A stretch of DNA of 64,000 bases from Glandiceps talaboti (taxonomy: Eukaryota; Hemichordata; Enteropneusta; Spengelidae): the NCBI RefSeq assembly GCF_964340395.1, contig NC_135567.1:15865306-15929305 (forward strand), read 5' to 3'. The translations under genes and the position numbers were made by a program. Shown here piece by piece: positions 37,201 to 49,257 of the stretch (position 1 is its first letter; each line of letters starts with the position of its first letter). Under the pieces are notes generated by a model that had not been told where the DNA came from, did not search any database, and saw nothing but the letters and a program-made list of their open reading frames with translations.

Positions 37201-39641
37201 GTTACTATGGTGACCAGTGTAGTCTAGAGTGTCCCAAATGTGAACATGGAAAATGTGACAGTATTGTGGGATGTGTTTGTGATACAGGATACACAGGTGA
37301 AAGGTAAGAATACAAGTTAATCAGCAGTCAAGCAAACAAACAAGCAAACATACATTTAACAGCAAATGAATAAGTAAACAACAAAACAACTATTAACCAT
37401 TGTGCAAGTACAAACACAAAGCACACATGAAACATTGAACACAGACATACTTATACATCTATCCATCCATCCATCTATCCATCCATACGTACGTACATAC
37501 ATACATACATACATACATACATACACACATACACACATACATATACACACATACATACATACATACATATACATACATACATACATACATACATACATAC
37601 ATACATACATACATACATACATACATACATACAAATAAACAGACAGAAGGCAAGTTCATGTTTGTAGTTCATGTACCAAATATAAGCACATTTCGTCACA
37701 TTTTTTAAAAGAATTTTTTTTAAAAACTTGTGGCAATGTTTTGTTAATGGATGAGATAACACATTTTGAATTTGCAAATCTACAAAAAAGTTGAATAAAA
37801 TTAGAAGCTCATTTATATTCAACAAATGAATTTTTCAACTGCCAAGACACCAGAAACATCTATACATGTACCCTTACATTTTCATTGCAATTATGAAAAT
37901 AGATACATTTATTTATGTTATTGTCGTTAAAACCCTACTACCAGTAAAAATCTAATATTTTTTTTCAAAAAATTATTTTTCCTATGGCGTTATATATAAT
38001 GGTTTCGTGAAAACAAAAGATGTGCTTGTACAAACAGTAACAGACGGTCATACAAAGTGATGTGCTTATGTCAATGAGATAGTAGCAGTATTTTCTAACT
38101 CATGTTGGTTACCATGGAAACCAGACACAGAACAATGAACCATACAAATTCAAGGTTGTGTGATTGTTATCTTTGTGTAAATTATATATTGTAGATACCG
38201 CCATCAATCATTTATTAGCGATAATTTGACCTTGACCTTCATCATATAATTTAAACTCCAAAGATAATTTTGCATTATTTAATTAATAGTTCATAAGTCT
38301 TGCACCACATGAAACTGAAAATGTAATTAAATATAAATGAATTTTTCACCAGAAATGTAAATATATTAACAACTCTAAAATGATTACAAAAACAACAAAC
38401 AGTTCCGGTGAGGACAATGGAAATAGTTCCATGTGTTAGAACTAATCTAGTCCATTGTACTAGCTATGGTCCAGAGGATAACATGAAGCGAGTGTGTAAC
38501 CATGTTTGGTCATGGAAAAATCCATACATAAAACCTCTCAATAGGGAACTTGTATTTCGAACGTTGAGTGTAAATATTGTAAGACTGATTCTGATTGGCT
38601 ACTCGTAAGTACGAGACTTGGTACGGGAACACTGGTGTTGTGTCAGATCTGATGTAAGAAACAAGTGCTCACAAAAGTACAAACGACAGTAAACGTAACA
38701 GCCTAAAAGAACTCCTGAAGTGTACAATACATCGGATTTTAATCAGATTGCTTGTGCCCCTTTAATAGGCCATTGACACTTTGCTAGTCAGAGAATTAAC
38801 TTCACAGACAACACGTCTCACGAGTATTGCCTAGTTTACATCGTCTAGCAGTACTTAAAGCCACTTATCTCTGAAAAGCAGTTTGCCGCCAAGCTAAATT
38901 GAGAGAGCTATTCATGTGTGTCACAAAATTTAGGAGACAAGACTATGAATTTCAAAGAAATCTACTGGCAACGTTAATTGTAGGATTGAATGCGGAGATA
39001 CAAATTAATTATAATTCTGAAGGCCACCATTATCATTACTCAGAATGAATAAATGATGACAAAAATTATTTGACTTAGGAGATGATACACTCTGCATGCT
39101 AGTACAAGTTATAGCATATTTACGTTTGTTTGTTTGTTAACTATGTTTGTTTGTTTGTTTGTTTGTTTATTTGTTAATTGTTACTATTCTGTCAAATTAT
39201 GTAGGAAGCTATGATAAAATTGTTTTAAAAATCAAAAATAAATACCCCAAACCTCATCCACATGGCTACTTTAAAAAAAGAAACGCCTGCGTTAATTTTT
39301 ACACAATTACTTTATTCATTTAAAAATTCATCACTCACAGCTGTGAGGTCAATTGACTTCAATAATTCATTTGTTGGAGGTCGAAAACACAATTTCGTTA
39401 AAAGATAAACAACAGCTGTTCATTATGAATTGTGTTGAGCAAATGATACGTCATGGTTTGAGAGACGTGTACTGTCACCGTCGTTGGTGGCGTCCTGTCG
39501 GAGAGATCACATAAATACCATCGATGACTGTAACCACATTAGTCTTTAAAACCAAGCTGTAGGTATTATTCAACAGTCTCATATATTTACTTCAGATTTT
39601 CATAATGCATTCATTGCATTTTTTATTTTATTTTATATTAA

Positions 39642-39733
<92 letters not shown>

Positions 39734-42700
39734 GCCTGTCTATCTGTGTCAGTCTTTCTGTCCACCCCTCTCTACCTCCCTCCCTACCTACCTATCTCCC
39801 CCATAAACCCAGCCTCCAACCCACCCACCCCACCCCCACCCACCTACCTATATCATATTTCAGTGGAAATTGGTGTCATTGATAAATCGTATGTATAGAT
39901 ATTCACATAAAGAGACATAACATAACTGTGTATGCTTAACCTTATAGAAAGAGTCTCCTGTGAAAAAAGTCCAGGAAATTTTCATTTACACATTTTTTTC
40001 CCGTATTTTCTTTATCTAGCTGTTCAACTCTTTGCCCAATAACGTCGTATGGGTCAGCTTGTCGATACCAATGCGCATGCGTCAACAATGGAAAGTGTGA
40101 TCCAATTTCAGGGAACTGCACATGCGCACATCCATACAGTGGAACGTATTGTCAGATACTGACAGGTAAGATACTACCATTAGTTTATGTTATTCATTCA
40201 TGAGGACTTAAGGGGCCTTGTCATTACGAGTCGATGAAGAATAGAAACAACTCTATTTGTGATCACGAGTATTTTCTACCTGACAAAAGAATAAAACTGG
40301 CAATGATAAGTTGTACCCTCACAAGCATAATACAGGAAAACTAGGAGGTGGGGGTTATTTTGAACGTTTTTGCTCATGTTTTCATGTACCAAAGACGGAA
40401 ACTCGTGTTGTGGTAATGAGAGACCAAGATATAAATACCATATTTTCGTTTCAAATGCGCACAGCTTGACTTGTGCATGGTATAATAGTTATTGCATGTA
40501 TGTCTTACTATACACTTATTGACTGATCGTGAGGGCACTAGTATATGTATATTACCCCGAGGGCTGTTACATAGCAACTACTCCTCGAGGCTGAAAGTCG
40601 AGAGGAATAGTTTCTATATAACATCACAGGGGGTAATATGACGCCTGCAAGTTCCTGAATAAGACCAGGAAATGAGTTTTCTTTTGTAACACATCACATT
40701 ATCAACCACATGTTCTTTCCAGAATCTAAATAAATCATATGTAGGACATCTGTGCTACTGTCATAATGCCCTAGGGAATAATGAAAATGAATATCACCCT
40801 CTATATGCAAATATAGATCACTGTGGGCCACTAATCTAAACCACGTGATGTGGTATAAGCCAATCACGGAAGGCTACAAGAAGATTTGTAGTATACATTT
40901 AGGAGCTAGAGTACGTTGCTCTCAAGGAAAGCATTGATAACTTTTACACTGTATACTTGTATAGTTTCAGCAATTTCTGATTTAAGACGAGATGCCAGAC
41001 AAGGCACTTTTAGTACTTCAGTCCATGCACTTATTGGATTCATTCTATGAAGTCACATATGTACGGCTTGACTGCGTACATTTATATGGTTACCATTTTG
41101 ACATCTATTAGTTATCACCCCTTCACTCACATTTACTATATACTCTATTCATTGAACATTTCAATCGCTTACTTATTCTCAGTAATCCAAAATATGCCAT
41201 CAAAATGTTCTTGAATTATGTCTTTGTGCTTCAAATAAAAAACCTACTGAAATGTGTGACTTTTGAGGATTCTAGCTATTTGGCGCCCATTTATTGTAGA
41301 TTATGGCTGTCTGCCACGAGACTGCTTATTATATGTTCATCGTCCATCATTTATCAAGTTTTTTCTGTTTTCATCTTCTTCGAAGAAGGCGGCAATCGCA
41401 ATGCTGTGATATTTAGTGTCCATGTTCCTTGGGGAGGCTATTCTGGTTAAATTTTGTTCATGCCAAATTTATATGAGTAATTTTCTATTTTTAGCGATTA
41501 AAAAAATAATTAGTCTAAAATGATATTTCCGACTTCTCCAAAACACAATTAATGACGTCATGATTGTTAAAATGATGACTCAGTTGTGTTGTTTTTGGTC
41601 AGTGATTAAAGAAAGACCACTTAACTATAGCTACAAATATAAATTGAACACAGTGCACGGTCGGCATATTGAAAGTGTTCTTCAATATTTGAGAAAAAAA
41701 ATGAGAAGTCTAACACTTCACCGTCATGTCATGTTTCTCTTTGTAGCCACACACACCAGCAAGAAACCACTAAAGTCACTACTGACTGCCATGTACGTGT
41801 TGATAGCTGTTGTCATTGTAGTTTCTATAGTCAGTATTATATTGTACAGAAGAGCAATCAAACTACGCATGTCCAGGTAAGTAGCTAGCTACCCCATTTT
41901 TAGTCCCACTTACCCACTTACACCATGATTGGTTAAAGTAAAAGTAACGAATCATTTTCATCCAATGAGATACTGTCCCAGGCCATCTTCCGGTACAGTC
42001 ACTTACATAGTGTTTCCCTAGAAACGTTGGTGGCTGTGGAAGTTGGAGTCTGGGTAACCGAGACTAGCATTTGGTAATCGTTTTAATTATCAAACTGCGC
42101 ATGTCCTGATTTGTATCTTCTATCTGTCCACATTTATTCCACAGAGAAAGTTTCATGGCCAATTTATTTTTTTGCTCATTATAAATTTGAATGCAGTGTA
42201 ATCAATTTATTGATTTATATTTTCAATAGCGAAATGCTTTCCTAATTCACAGTCCAGATCTTATTGAACATCTATTAACTGGACCCCCTAGTTTACTTGT
42301 AAAAGTGTGATATAATATCTCAGACCACTACAGTGATCTGAGCTAATATCCACCGTTTTGTTTATCAAATGAGTCAAAAACTGAAACTGTTTGTTAGTTT
42401 ATAGTTTGTTTTATCCAGTAAATTTTACTCTATATTTCAGTATGGTGAACAGGTTTAAGCGTACACCATTACGTAATGAGGAAGATCCAATTGAATTCGG
42501 TAAGTATATAATAATTATGAAAACTCCCGCACCAACTCTCTTTATCCATTATGGAGGTAATTTAGGCCCCTCCCCTGCCCCCCCCCCCCAAAAAAAAATA
42601 ACTGTTTGGTTCCGGTAGTCTGACCCAACCCAGTTTCACCTAAACCACTTTTTAGAAAAATATTGAAAATTGGAAATAAAATTGCAAAGTCACGCGAGAA

Positions 42701-43072
42701 ATAGGGAGATTTGATGACATCATCATTTGTATATGCAATGAGCAAAACTGAAAATAGATGGGGGGGGGGGGGGTTAAATTTGCACTGATCAAAGCTCAAA
42801 ATAGATGGGAGGGGGGATTATTTTGTTAAATTGATTAATATAATGTTAGTAATTTTGTTTTATTTATATCGCTAGATGGCATAAAAGTTGTTTCACGAAA
42901 CATGGAACCAGACCAAGCTGACCAACCAGACCAACCAGAAATCGAGACACGAGAATACCATGACAACAATGGTCCTAATGTGGAAACTGCTATGCAAGAA
43001 TATCGAGATAACACAGTTGACGATGACGTCACCAACTCAACCAACTATACAAAGTTAAAGGAAGATATTTAA
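22777..43072 (+). CDS. Gene C: small EGF-module single-pass receptor, complete
   Basis: Seven exons: 22777-22967, 27473-27522, 36856-37303, 40020-40165, 41747-41876, 42441-42499, 42876-43072. Phases are 2,1,2,1,2,1, with GT-AG introns, 1,221 nt and 406 aa. The N-terminus has an unusually long polar lead of about 32 residues before the hydrophobic segment (YGLVVIILCTLLTTTSA), read here as a signal peptide with a long n-region; a signal anchor is the alternative. Then come an EMI-like end (DNVCRDYVTG, GYRCCDGFYPSGSSC), about five EGF-like modules (residues 80-275), a transmembrane helix at about 289-312 (MYVLIAVVIVVSIVSIILY) and a 94-aa tail. The tail has tyrosines in EYHD, EYRD and NYTKL. The last is a YxxL motif near the C-terminus. 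Only one Met is available in exon 1. The gene spans 20 kb because introns 1 and 2 are 4.5 and 9.3 kb and full of repeats. Confidence 0.88.
23900..24860 (+). repeat. Old tandem duplication of about 210-bp units
   Basis: CACTGTCAGA recurs at about 24083, 24283 and 24500, each followed or preceded by an AT-rich block with GATGCATTAGTATAGATTAT-like and GAATGCATCAGTATGGATTA sequence. Diverged; four to five units. Confidence 0.55.
25745..26065 (+). repeat. 43-bp minisatellite array
   Basis: Seven or so units of GATAAAATGTAGCGATGTTG plus GTAAGATTTTTGTTGAGTC plus AGAC. Central units repeat at exactly 43 bp; the ends are diverged. Followed by a conserved tail (CGAACCAGACGACG, TTTTGTTTCCTGTTTCA). Confidence 0.88.
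28794..28820 (+). promoter_or_regulatory. Four AGGTCA half sites as DR1 repeats
   Basis: AGGTCA at 28794, 28801, 28808 and 28815, each spaced by one C. This is the DR1 arrangement bound by RXR-, HNF4- and COUP-type nuclear receptors. It may also be only a 7-bp microsatellite. In gene C intron 2. Confidence 0.35.
28988..29352 (+). repeat. (ACAT)n array with internal duplications
   Basis: A 360-bp ACAT array, with CTTACATACATAC and GCATACATACACACATACAC markers that recur, showing block duplication. In gene C intron 2. Confidence 0.95.
29839..30090. mobile_element. TIR element, copy 1 (gene C intron 2)
   Basis: About 250 bp. The left end ATAGGGAACTTGCAATCC and right end TGCAAGTTCTCTATT are inverted repeats. 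The interior is shared with 59731-59978 (ACTGAGCATGCTCAGACGCA, TCCCATGATGCAACATTCAA). No coding sequence. Confidence 0.75.
30235..30445. mobile_element. Foldback element with nested palindrome
   Basis: The outer arms are GTTTAGTTTTGTTTACGAA and TTCGTAAACAAAACTAAC. An inner hairpin pairs TGACCCCAAAATAGTCACA with TGTGACTATTTTGGGGGTCA. A (CAAA)n stretch lies in one arm only. Noncoding, in gene C intron 2. Confidence 0.65.
30480..30960 (+). pseudogene. Broken non-LTR retrotransposon reverse transcriptase fragment
   Basis: Frame-shifted pieces read YVPQGTVLG (the conserved PQGSxLGP block), then in another frame LNDLPNTLNSKVRLFINY (the INDLP and FADD region), then NINALGRWEKDYLKP (L..WE..W block). 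The catalytic Asp-Asp of FADD is replaced by Asn-Tyr. There are stops and frame shifts, so it is a dead LINE remnant (Jockey/CR1-like type) inside gene C intron 2. Confidence 0.75.
31178..31205. repeat. Perfect 28-bp palindrome
   Basis: CTCAGACCACTAAC and GTTAGTGGTCTGAG are perfect reverse complements with no spacer, flanked by TTCAACCC on the left and TTCAACCCC on the right. Confidence 0.85.
32125..32242 (+). repeat. Two (CT)n tracts with CCCCTCCCCCC spacer
   Basis: Polypyrimidine tract in gene C intron 2. Confidence 0.95.
32830..33435 (+). repeat. Diverged 120-150-bp tandem repeat with TGTCGTCTGC
   Basis: TGTCGTCTGC starts at 32841, 32959, 33108, 33255 and 33408. Units share CCCTGGCAGAGTCAATA, GAGGGTTATGTTTACCAG and the AAATATGGCAGAG context. 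Isolated matches lie near 31952 and 32070. In gene C intron 2. Confidence 0.8.
34026..34265 (+). repeat. (CTGT)n and opposing (CAGA)n
   Basis: CTGT at 34026-34090 and CAGA at 34220-34265 are complementary, so the single strand could form a long hairpin. Confidence 0.9.
35696..35960 (+). repeat. (ATTC)n/(ATAC)n array
   Basis: Mixed ATTC and ATAC tetranucleotides in gene C intron 2. Confidence 0.95.
36856..37303 (+). CDS. Gene C exon 3: EGF-like modules
   Basis: Encodes the first three to four EGF-like modules, beginning CEDGLYGSECLQRCDCYN and ending GCVCDTGYTGE before a gtaaga donor. One module is shortened (CTNKCNPGLRGVNC lacks the central CxNGGxC part), probably an old deletion within a module. 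Confidence 0.88.
37455..37635 (+). repeat. (CCAT)n then (ACAT)n array in gene C intron 3
   Basis: Starts about 150 bp after the exon 3 donor. Confidence 0.95.
39640..39735 (+). repeat. (CTGT)n array in gene C intron 3
   Basis: About 95 bp of CTGT, followed by a pyrimidine-rich CCT/CCA stretch up to 39850. Confidence 0.95.
41747..41876 (+). CDS. Gene C exon 5: transmembrane exon
   Basis: A 130-nt exon (phase 1 in, phase 2 out) encodes a Lys-containing juxtamembrane stretch, a 24-residue Val/Ile-rich helix and a basic stop-transfer end (RRAIKLRMS). Confidence 0.88.
42876..43072 (+). CDS. Gene C exon 7: cytoplasmic tail end
   Basis: Encodes the last 65 residues, with a Gln-Pro-Asp run (QADQPDQPE) and the C-terminal TNYTKLKEDI. 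The TAA stop is in phase with all previous exons. Confidence 0.85.
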
Positions 43073-43169
43073 GGAATGGGTCAATACTTTGATTGTGTGT
43101 ATTCAGACAGGCGGCCATCTTGTAAATTAATCAAATGTTATCGTTTGTTTTGGCATTTTGTACAAATAG

Positions 43170-44010
<841 letters not shown>

Positions 44011-45756
44011 TTCAATTTATAAAGCAGGGTAACAACTCAGATAAGTTGTTGGTATCTAATTAGTCGAGGACTTAATTAAATGGTAGACTTAATTATTTAT
44101 ATCATCTATTTAACAAGACATAATAAGAATAAAAATGAAAAAAAATTATTCAAATTTGATAACAAATGTACATTTCAAATACTTTTTGTACTGGATGGAC
44201 TTGTGATAACATTTTATTTCTTTAGAACAAAATTAATAGTTTTCTTGTTTTAGATTCATATTCATAATTTTAATACATTCCATCAATCTATGCCAACTAC
44301 TAGCGAAAAACCCTGTTCTGTTAATGTCATTCAGTTACTTACGTTCAAACGTTGTGTGACGCCTTTAAAGTGTTTGTTCCTGTGGCCCTTTTGGAATCTA
44401 GTTTGAGGCGATGACGTAACGTTTGTTTGAATCACTCAGTTGACGTCAGCAAAATGATATCAAGTCACGTGGTTAAAGTAGGCATATGGATGAGGATTTG
44501 GTATTTATTTTTGAAAAAAATTGATTTGAAACTATATACCAAGTCCTTGTTTGTGACTCAATAAGTTGCAAAAAAGGTTAATAAATGTACAAAATCTTGG
44601 TTATTGGATGTTTCTAATTATATGTATATATTTCAAATTTGAGAAGGTTCAAGGATTTATTTGAAATTTGTGTATTTCTCATTCGATTCCTTGATGTACC
44701 TTTTACTTCATTAAATTATTTTGGGGGAGGAACTTAGTATTAATTTTTATTCATGAAAATTTTGTACAGAATTTGGAAACCATAAACAATATGACACACA
44801 AAGCAACGTGTATAAAATAACGAAATAAAAAAGAAACTCCCGGGAAAAAAGTAAATAAAGAAGACAACCTCAAGGTTGTTTCCTAGGAAACCGTATTTTC
44901 TGCTACGTTGTAATTCAAATTTGAGATTTTTGTGGATGTATGATATCTTTGGAATTCTATTTGTAAACATTTTGTATTTTCAAGATTTTTCGAAAACACA
45001 TCAATATAATTTAGAAACGCACATTGTTTAAAGAGCTACCGTCGGTAGGTGCGCAGTCGCAGATTGACAAATACAACCAACATTACACGTCTTGACTCTC
45101 ATATTCAAATGTATTGCCCGTGAAAATGAGAATTTGGAACCCAATTCTTCCAATGCCATTGCGATAACGAGGTAAACATCATTAGAATTTTTCTCTACCG
45201 AAATATTAAACAGTGGAATATCGATTTCTATTATTTTATGCATGAGACATTGAATTTGTTTCAGATTTTTTTATTAAATATGAAAAAAAATCATTTCTCC
45301 GACTCCGAAAGAATGACGTGTTTACATAATGACGTCATTTAATCGTCACCTAAAATACAACCATGTCCTGGTCATGAACACTCGACTTTGAACTTCTATA
45401 AGTTCTAACGACGGTTTCACTTTATAGAAGGTAGACTACACCTCGAGGAAAATAAAATTCAAAGTTCTCTCAAAACACCGTGACATATAAACCAGTTCCT
45501 AGTTAAACCTTTTGAAAAAAGGAGACATATTGGATGGTTTTAATTTTTTACCAAAAAATCACCAATCCTGTATTTTCCTATATCTGTAACACAATATTCG
45601 TCTGCCATACTAAGTTCCAAAATGACCAAAAATTGATATTATTATTTAACTGGGAACGGTTTGGAGTTTTAAGTTTGGAGCAACAATAAAATTGTAAAGA
45701 GTTTACTCCTGAGGTGGATACTACTTTAACAACGAACAAACAAAGGTGTCAATAAA

Positions 45757-45809
<53 letters not shown>

Positions 45810-46890
45810 TTGTCACTTTTTTTCAAAATTAGGTCAGTATTCTCAGACGGTGTATGTTACATTACTACTTCCATATTTATTTCGATGGGAGGGTTTCATC
45901 TTATGATCAAAATATGTTAATTATTATATTATGTTAATCAGGTATTTTTCTCAATTTACATATAAGGTGTATCGATAACATTTTTTACTCATTTGATTTG
46001 AGATTCCGATTTTTGAATTTTTGATTTCCGATTTTTGGTGTGTGTGTGTTTGGTACATTTACAACTGCAGGCAAAAGTCTTTTTTTCTTCTGTAATTTTA
46101 GTAAGTTTAGTAATTTTTTGCAGAAAAGACAGTACCCGTTGAGAATTGAAAAATCACTATTGTCTTAAAATTTTGACAGTCTAAAAAGATGTTTATCAGT
46201 AGCTATGTTAAGTACCATTATCGCCTTTATTATTTTCAGATATCTTATATTCATTTTCGTTACCATGGAAATGATATACAACATATCAGTACAGTAGTGG
46301 CAATCTAAATGCAATTTTTGTCTAGCTTTTCCTATAGATGATACTCACAGTACCCAATCAGCAATAGTGTATTATTTCTCTTTCTTTTTTTCAAATTTTT
46401 TATTTAATTTTTTTATTTATTTATTTTTTATTTTATTTATTCATTTTTGTTTTATTTTATTTTATTTTATTTTATAAAAAGGAAATAAGGAATACATTAT
46501 GGCACTAGTATGTTATACAAAACATGAACTTCTATACGGGTCTTATTCCTCTGTGTGTCAATTAAAATGTAAATATTCTTAATTCTTTCATTTGCAGGAG
46601 ATCGAGATTCTTTCAGGAAACATGCAAAACATTTTAGCTATCAACACGCTTTTGTTTCTTGTGAAACAGCAAACTAAAAAAATGATAATATTTCTGGTTT
46701 ATGAAATTACAATTTTGCAGGAGTTGTTACTGTATTCCTTACAGGTTCTTGTCTTACAAAGACAAATGCTCGCAGGCGAACTTGGAAAATCGTGAACGTT
46801 TAATTCCACAGAGAATCGAAAGTAAAGAAAAGTTGGTTGCCAACTTCTTGCAAGTTTGTAAGCCAGTGTCTGATTTTATTATTGTTGCAT

Positions 46891-46903
46891 TTGTGTGTGT
46901 GTG

Positions 46904-46936
<33 letters not shown>

Positions 46937-46968
46937 GTGTGTGTGTGTGTGTATGTGTGTGCGCTTGT
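46891..46968 (+). repeat. (GT)n/(GTGC)n microsatellite
   Basis: Same composition as the 3.5-kb tract. Confidence 0.9.
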
Positions 46969-47125
46969 TTGTGAGGTTTCTTAGTTTCTGAGAGCTATGT
47001 TCAAGGAACAAGTCGGATGATCAGTGAACGCCAATTATAATCAATAAAGTATACATTTGTAAACAAATATGCACACAGCCAGAAAATAAACTAGTATCTT
47101 AAACAAGGTGCATGATCCAGTATGA

Positions 47126-47485
47126 TACATACATACATACATACATACATACATACATACATACATACATACATACATACATACATACATGTACATACAT
47201 ACATACATACATACATACATACATACACACGCACACATACATACATACATACATACATACACACACACATACATACATACACACACATACATACATACAT
47301 ACATACATACATACATACATACATACATACATACATACACACATACATACATACATACATACATACATACATACATACATACATAGAGGCACAGCTAACC
47401 AGACAGACACTCACTCACTCATTCACTCACCCACCCACCCACTCACTCACTCACTCACTCACTCACTCACCCACTCACTCACTCC
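47126..47485 (+). repeat. (ACAT)n then (CACT)n array
   Basis: ACAT with ACAC interruptions, then CACT/CACC. Confidence 0.95.
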
Positions 47486-48483
47486 GAATCAAAACAAAGA
47501 AACAAGTATTGCCAGATATACGATATATTTAACAAAAAACACAAATTTCCATATCTATAGGAAAAGGTCACATCTTCGATTATTAGTATTTCTGACTTGG
47601 TGTTCCTGGAAATAAAGTCATGCATTGCTAATTAATAAATGTAAACAAAAGAAGATAATTTTCTCAGCAATATCTGTGTTGTCACGAAATCATTAATTTC
47701 TATTCTTGACTAAATATTAGTATGAAATGGAAAGCTTTTCCATCGTTTCTAAATTCGTCTATATTTTTTTGAATACACGATTCTATGAAATATTAAAGCC
47801 ATAGCTATATCACTTATTTGAGAAATGTTAGAGTATTGAATCTCTATTACTTAATGAGTAAATACATGACGTAATTAAATACTTATTCAAATAAAAAGGC
47901 TTTTCTCGGATTGCAATATTGGGATTTGTAGGCCACGTCTCTTTAAATCACTTGATTAAATATTAAAACAAATACAACTCGCGAAAAAACACCGGTACTT
48001 TTGCTTGCTTGTGGCATTCGGGAATAGGGCAAGGTTCAAGCACATGCATGCATTAGAATCAGTGCTGTTACCTTATCAAAGTGTCCCTGGATACCATATA
48101 ACCCTGTTTATTAACCTCTTACACGTTATACCATCGATCATAACTTATTATTGACTGAATATTTATTTTAGAGCATTACTAACTTCCACAGGTATTTAAA
48201 AAAGTGTCGAGTTAACCTATATCAAAATCACCCACTGTTGTTTTTGTATCAGTTTTCTTGTTCTTTTGGGGTTCTTTTGTATAATTTGTCTTTGGGTAGC
48301 GTCATCTCATAGCTAACTTCATTCAAGCAAATGCACCGGTATTTTTTCGTCAGTTGTACATGAACTTAGACCGTGTACAAAAAAGTGGCAATGCTCTATT
48401 TGAAATCATGGCATTTATTTCCTATTGAAGAGTTTTGTGACAAAATGGCGTAAATTTTTCACTTAGACCTAATAAAAAGATTG

Positions 48484-48808
48484 TTTGGTTCCGGTTACCC
48501 GACCCCACCTAGTTTTTCACGCCGACACTAAACTGTGTTTTACGTATTGTAGAAAAAAAATAACAAAATCGCGAAAATTGTGAAGTCTCGCAAGAAATAG
48601 TGGATACGAAAACTAACATCAACTTGAAAAGAGAATATAAAATTGTTCTTCCAACCAGTAATGGCTGTACATCTGATGAGAAGAAACCAATAACACAGAG
48701 ACTATATGGAAAACATCAGAAAACATATCTACCTGAACTAGACACTCATATAAGAACAAAAAATGTATAAAAACAACCTATTCTAAAATTGAGCGTTATC
48801 GGAACCAC
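48484..48808 (+). mobile_element. TTTGGTTCCGG element, full copy
   Basis: Matches the 15.2-kb copy along its length (GTGAAGTCTC, GAAATAGTGGATnCG, AACACAGAGAC, GAACTAGACACT) and ends ATTGAGCGTTATCGGAACCA. Confidence 0.65.
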
Positions 48809-49257
48809 AGAACATTTTGCCTTACACGTAAGAGTTGTCATTGTGTTGTCCGATCTCTGAAATAGGTCAATGTTTATTCTGAAAGATAACTCTAGAGGTA
48901 CAAATATAAATTACATTTTTGTCAAGTTAGCACAGAGTCAAAAAGGGCCTAGTAAAAAAAATGTTTGTTTCTGTCATTTTCTGACGACAATTTCCGATAG
49001 TTTGCTGTTTCTTCTCTCACCTCACCAAAGTTTTCTGAGTGAAGACAGATAATGCAAAAAATTATTTTAAAAAAAAACCCCAAAATATGAATTGGAATTT
49101 AGGTTATAAGGGATTATTGCTTAAAGTATTTTTTTTCTCAAAAGAATGTTTTTTGTGGTTAGGCCCTTATTATTTCCAGTGTAGTCGATGTAAACTCTAC
49201 AGGTGCTGATATTCATAGAACGTAGTCGTTGGCGGCGCCATTGATATTTCGGAAACT

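Larger units (their letters stand above)
37304..41746 (+). other. Gene C introns 3 and 4 around exon 4
   Basis: Apart from exon 4 (40020-40165, one EGF-like module with CRYQCACVNNGKCDP), nothing coding is supported. The stretch has (ACAT)n and (CTGT)n arrays, a remnant of the foldback family near 39225-39275 and a copy of a dispersed repeat shared with 7.8-8.05 kb. Confidence 0.6.
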
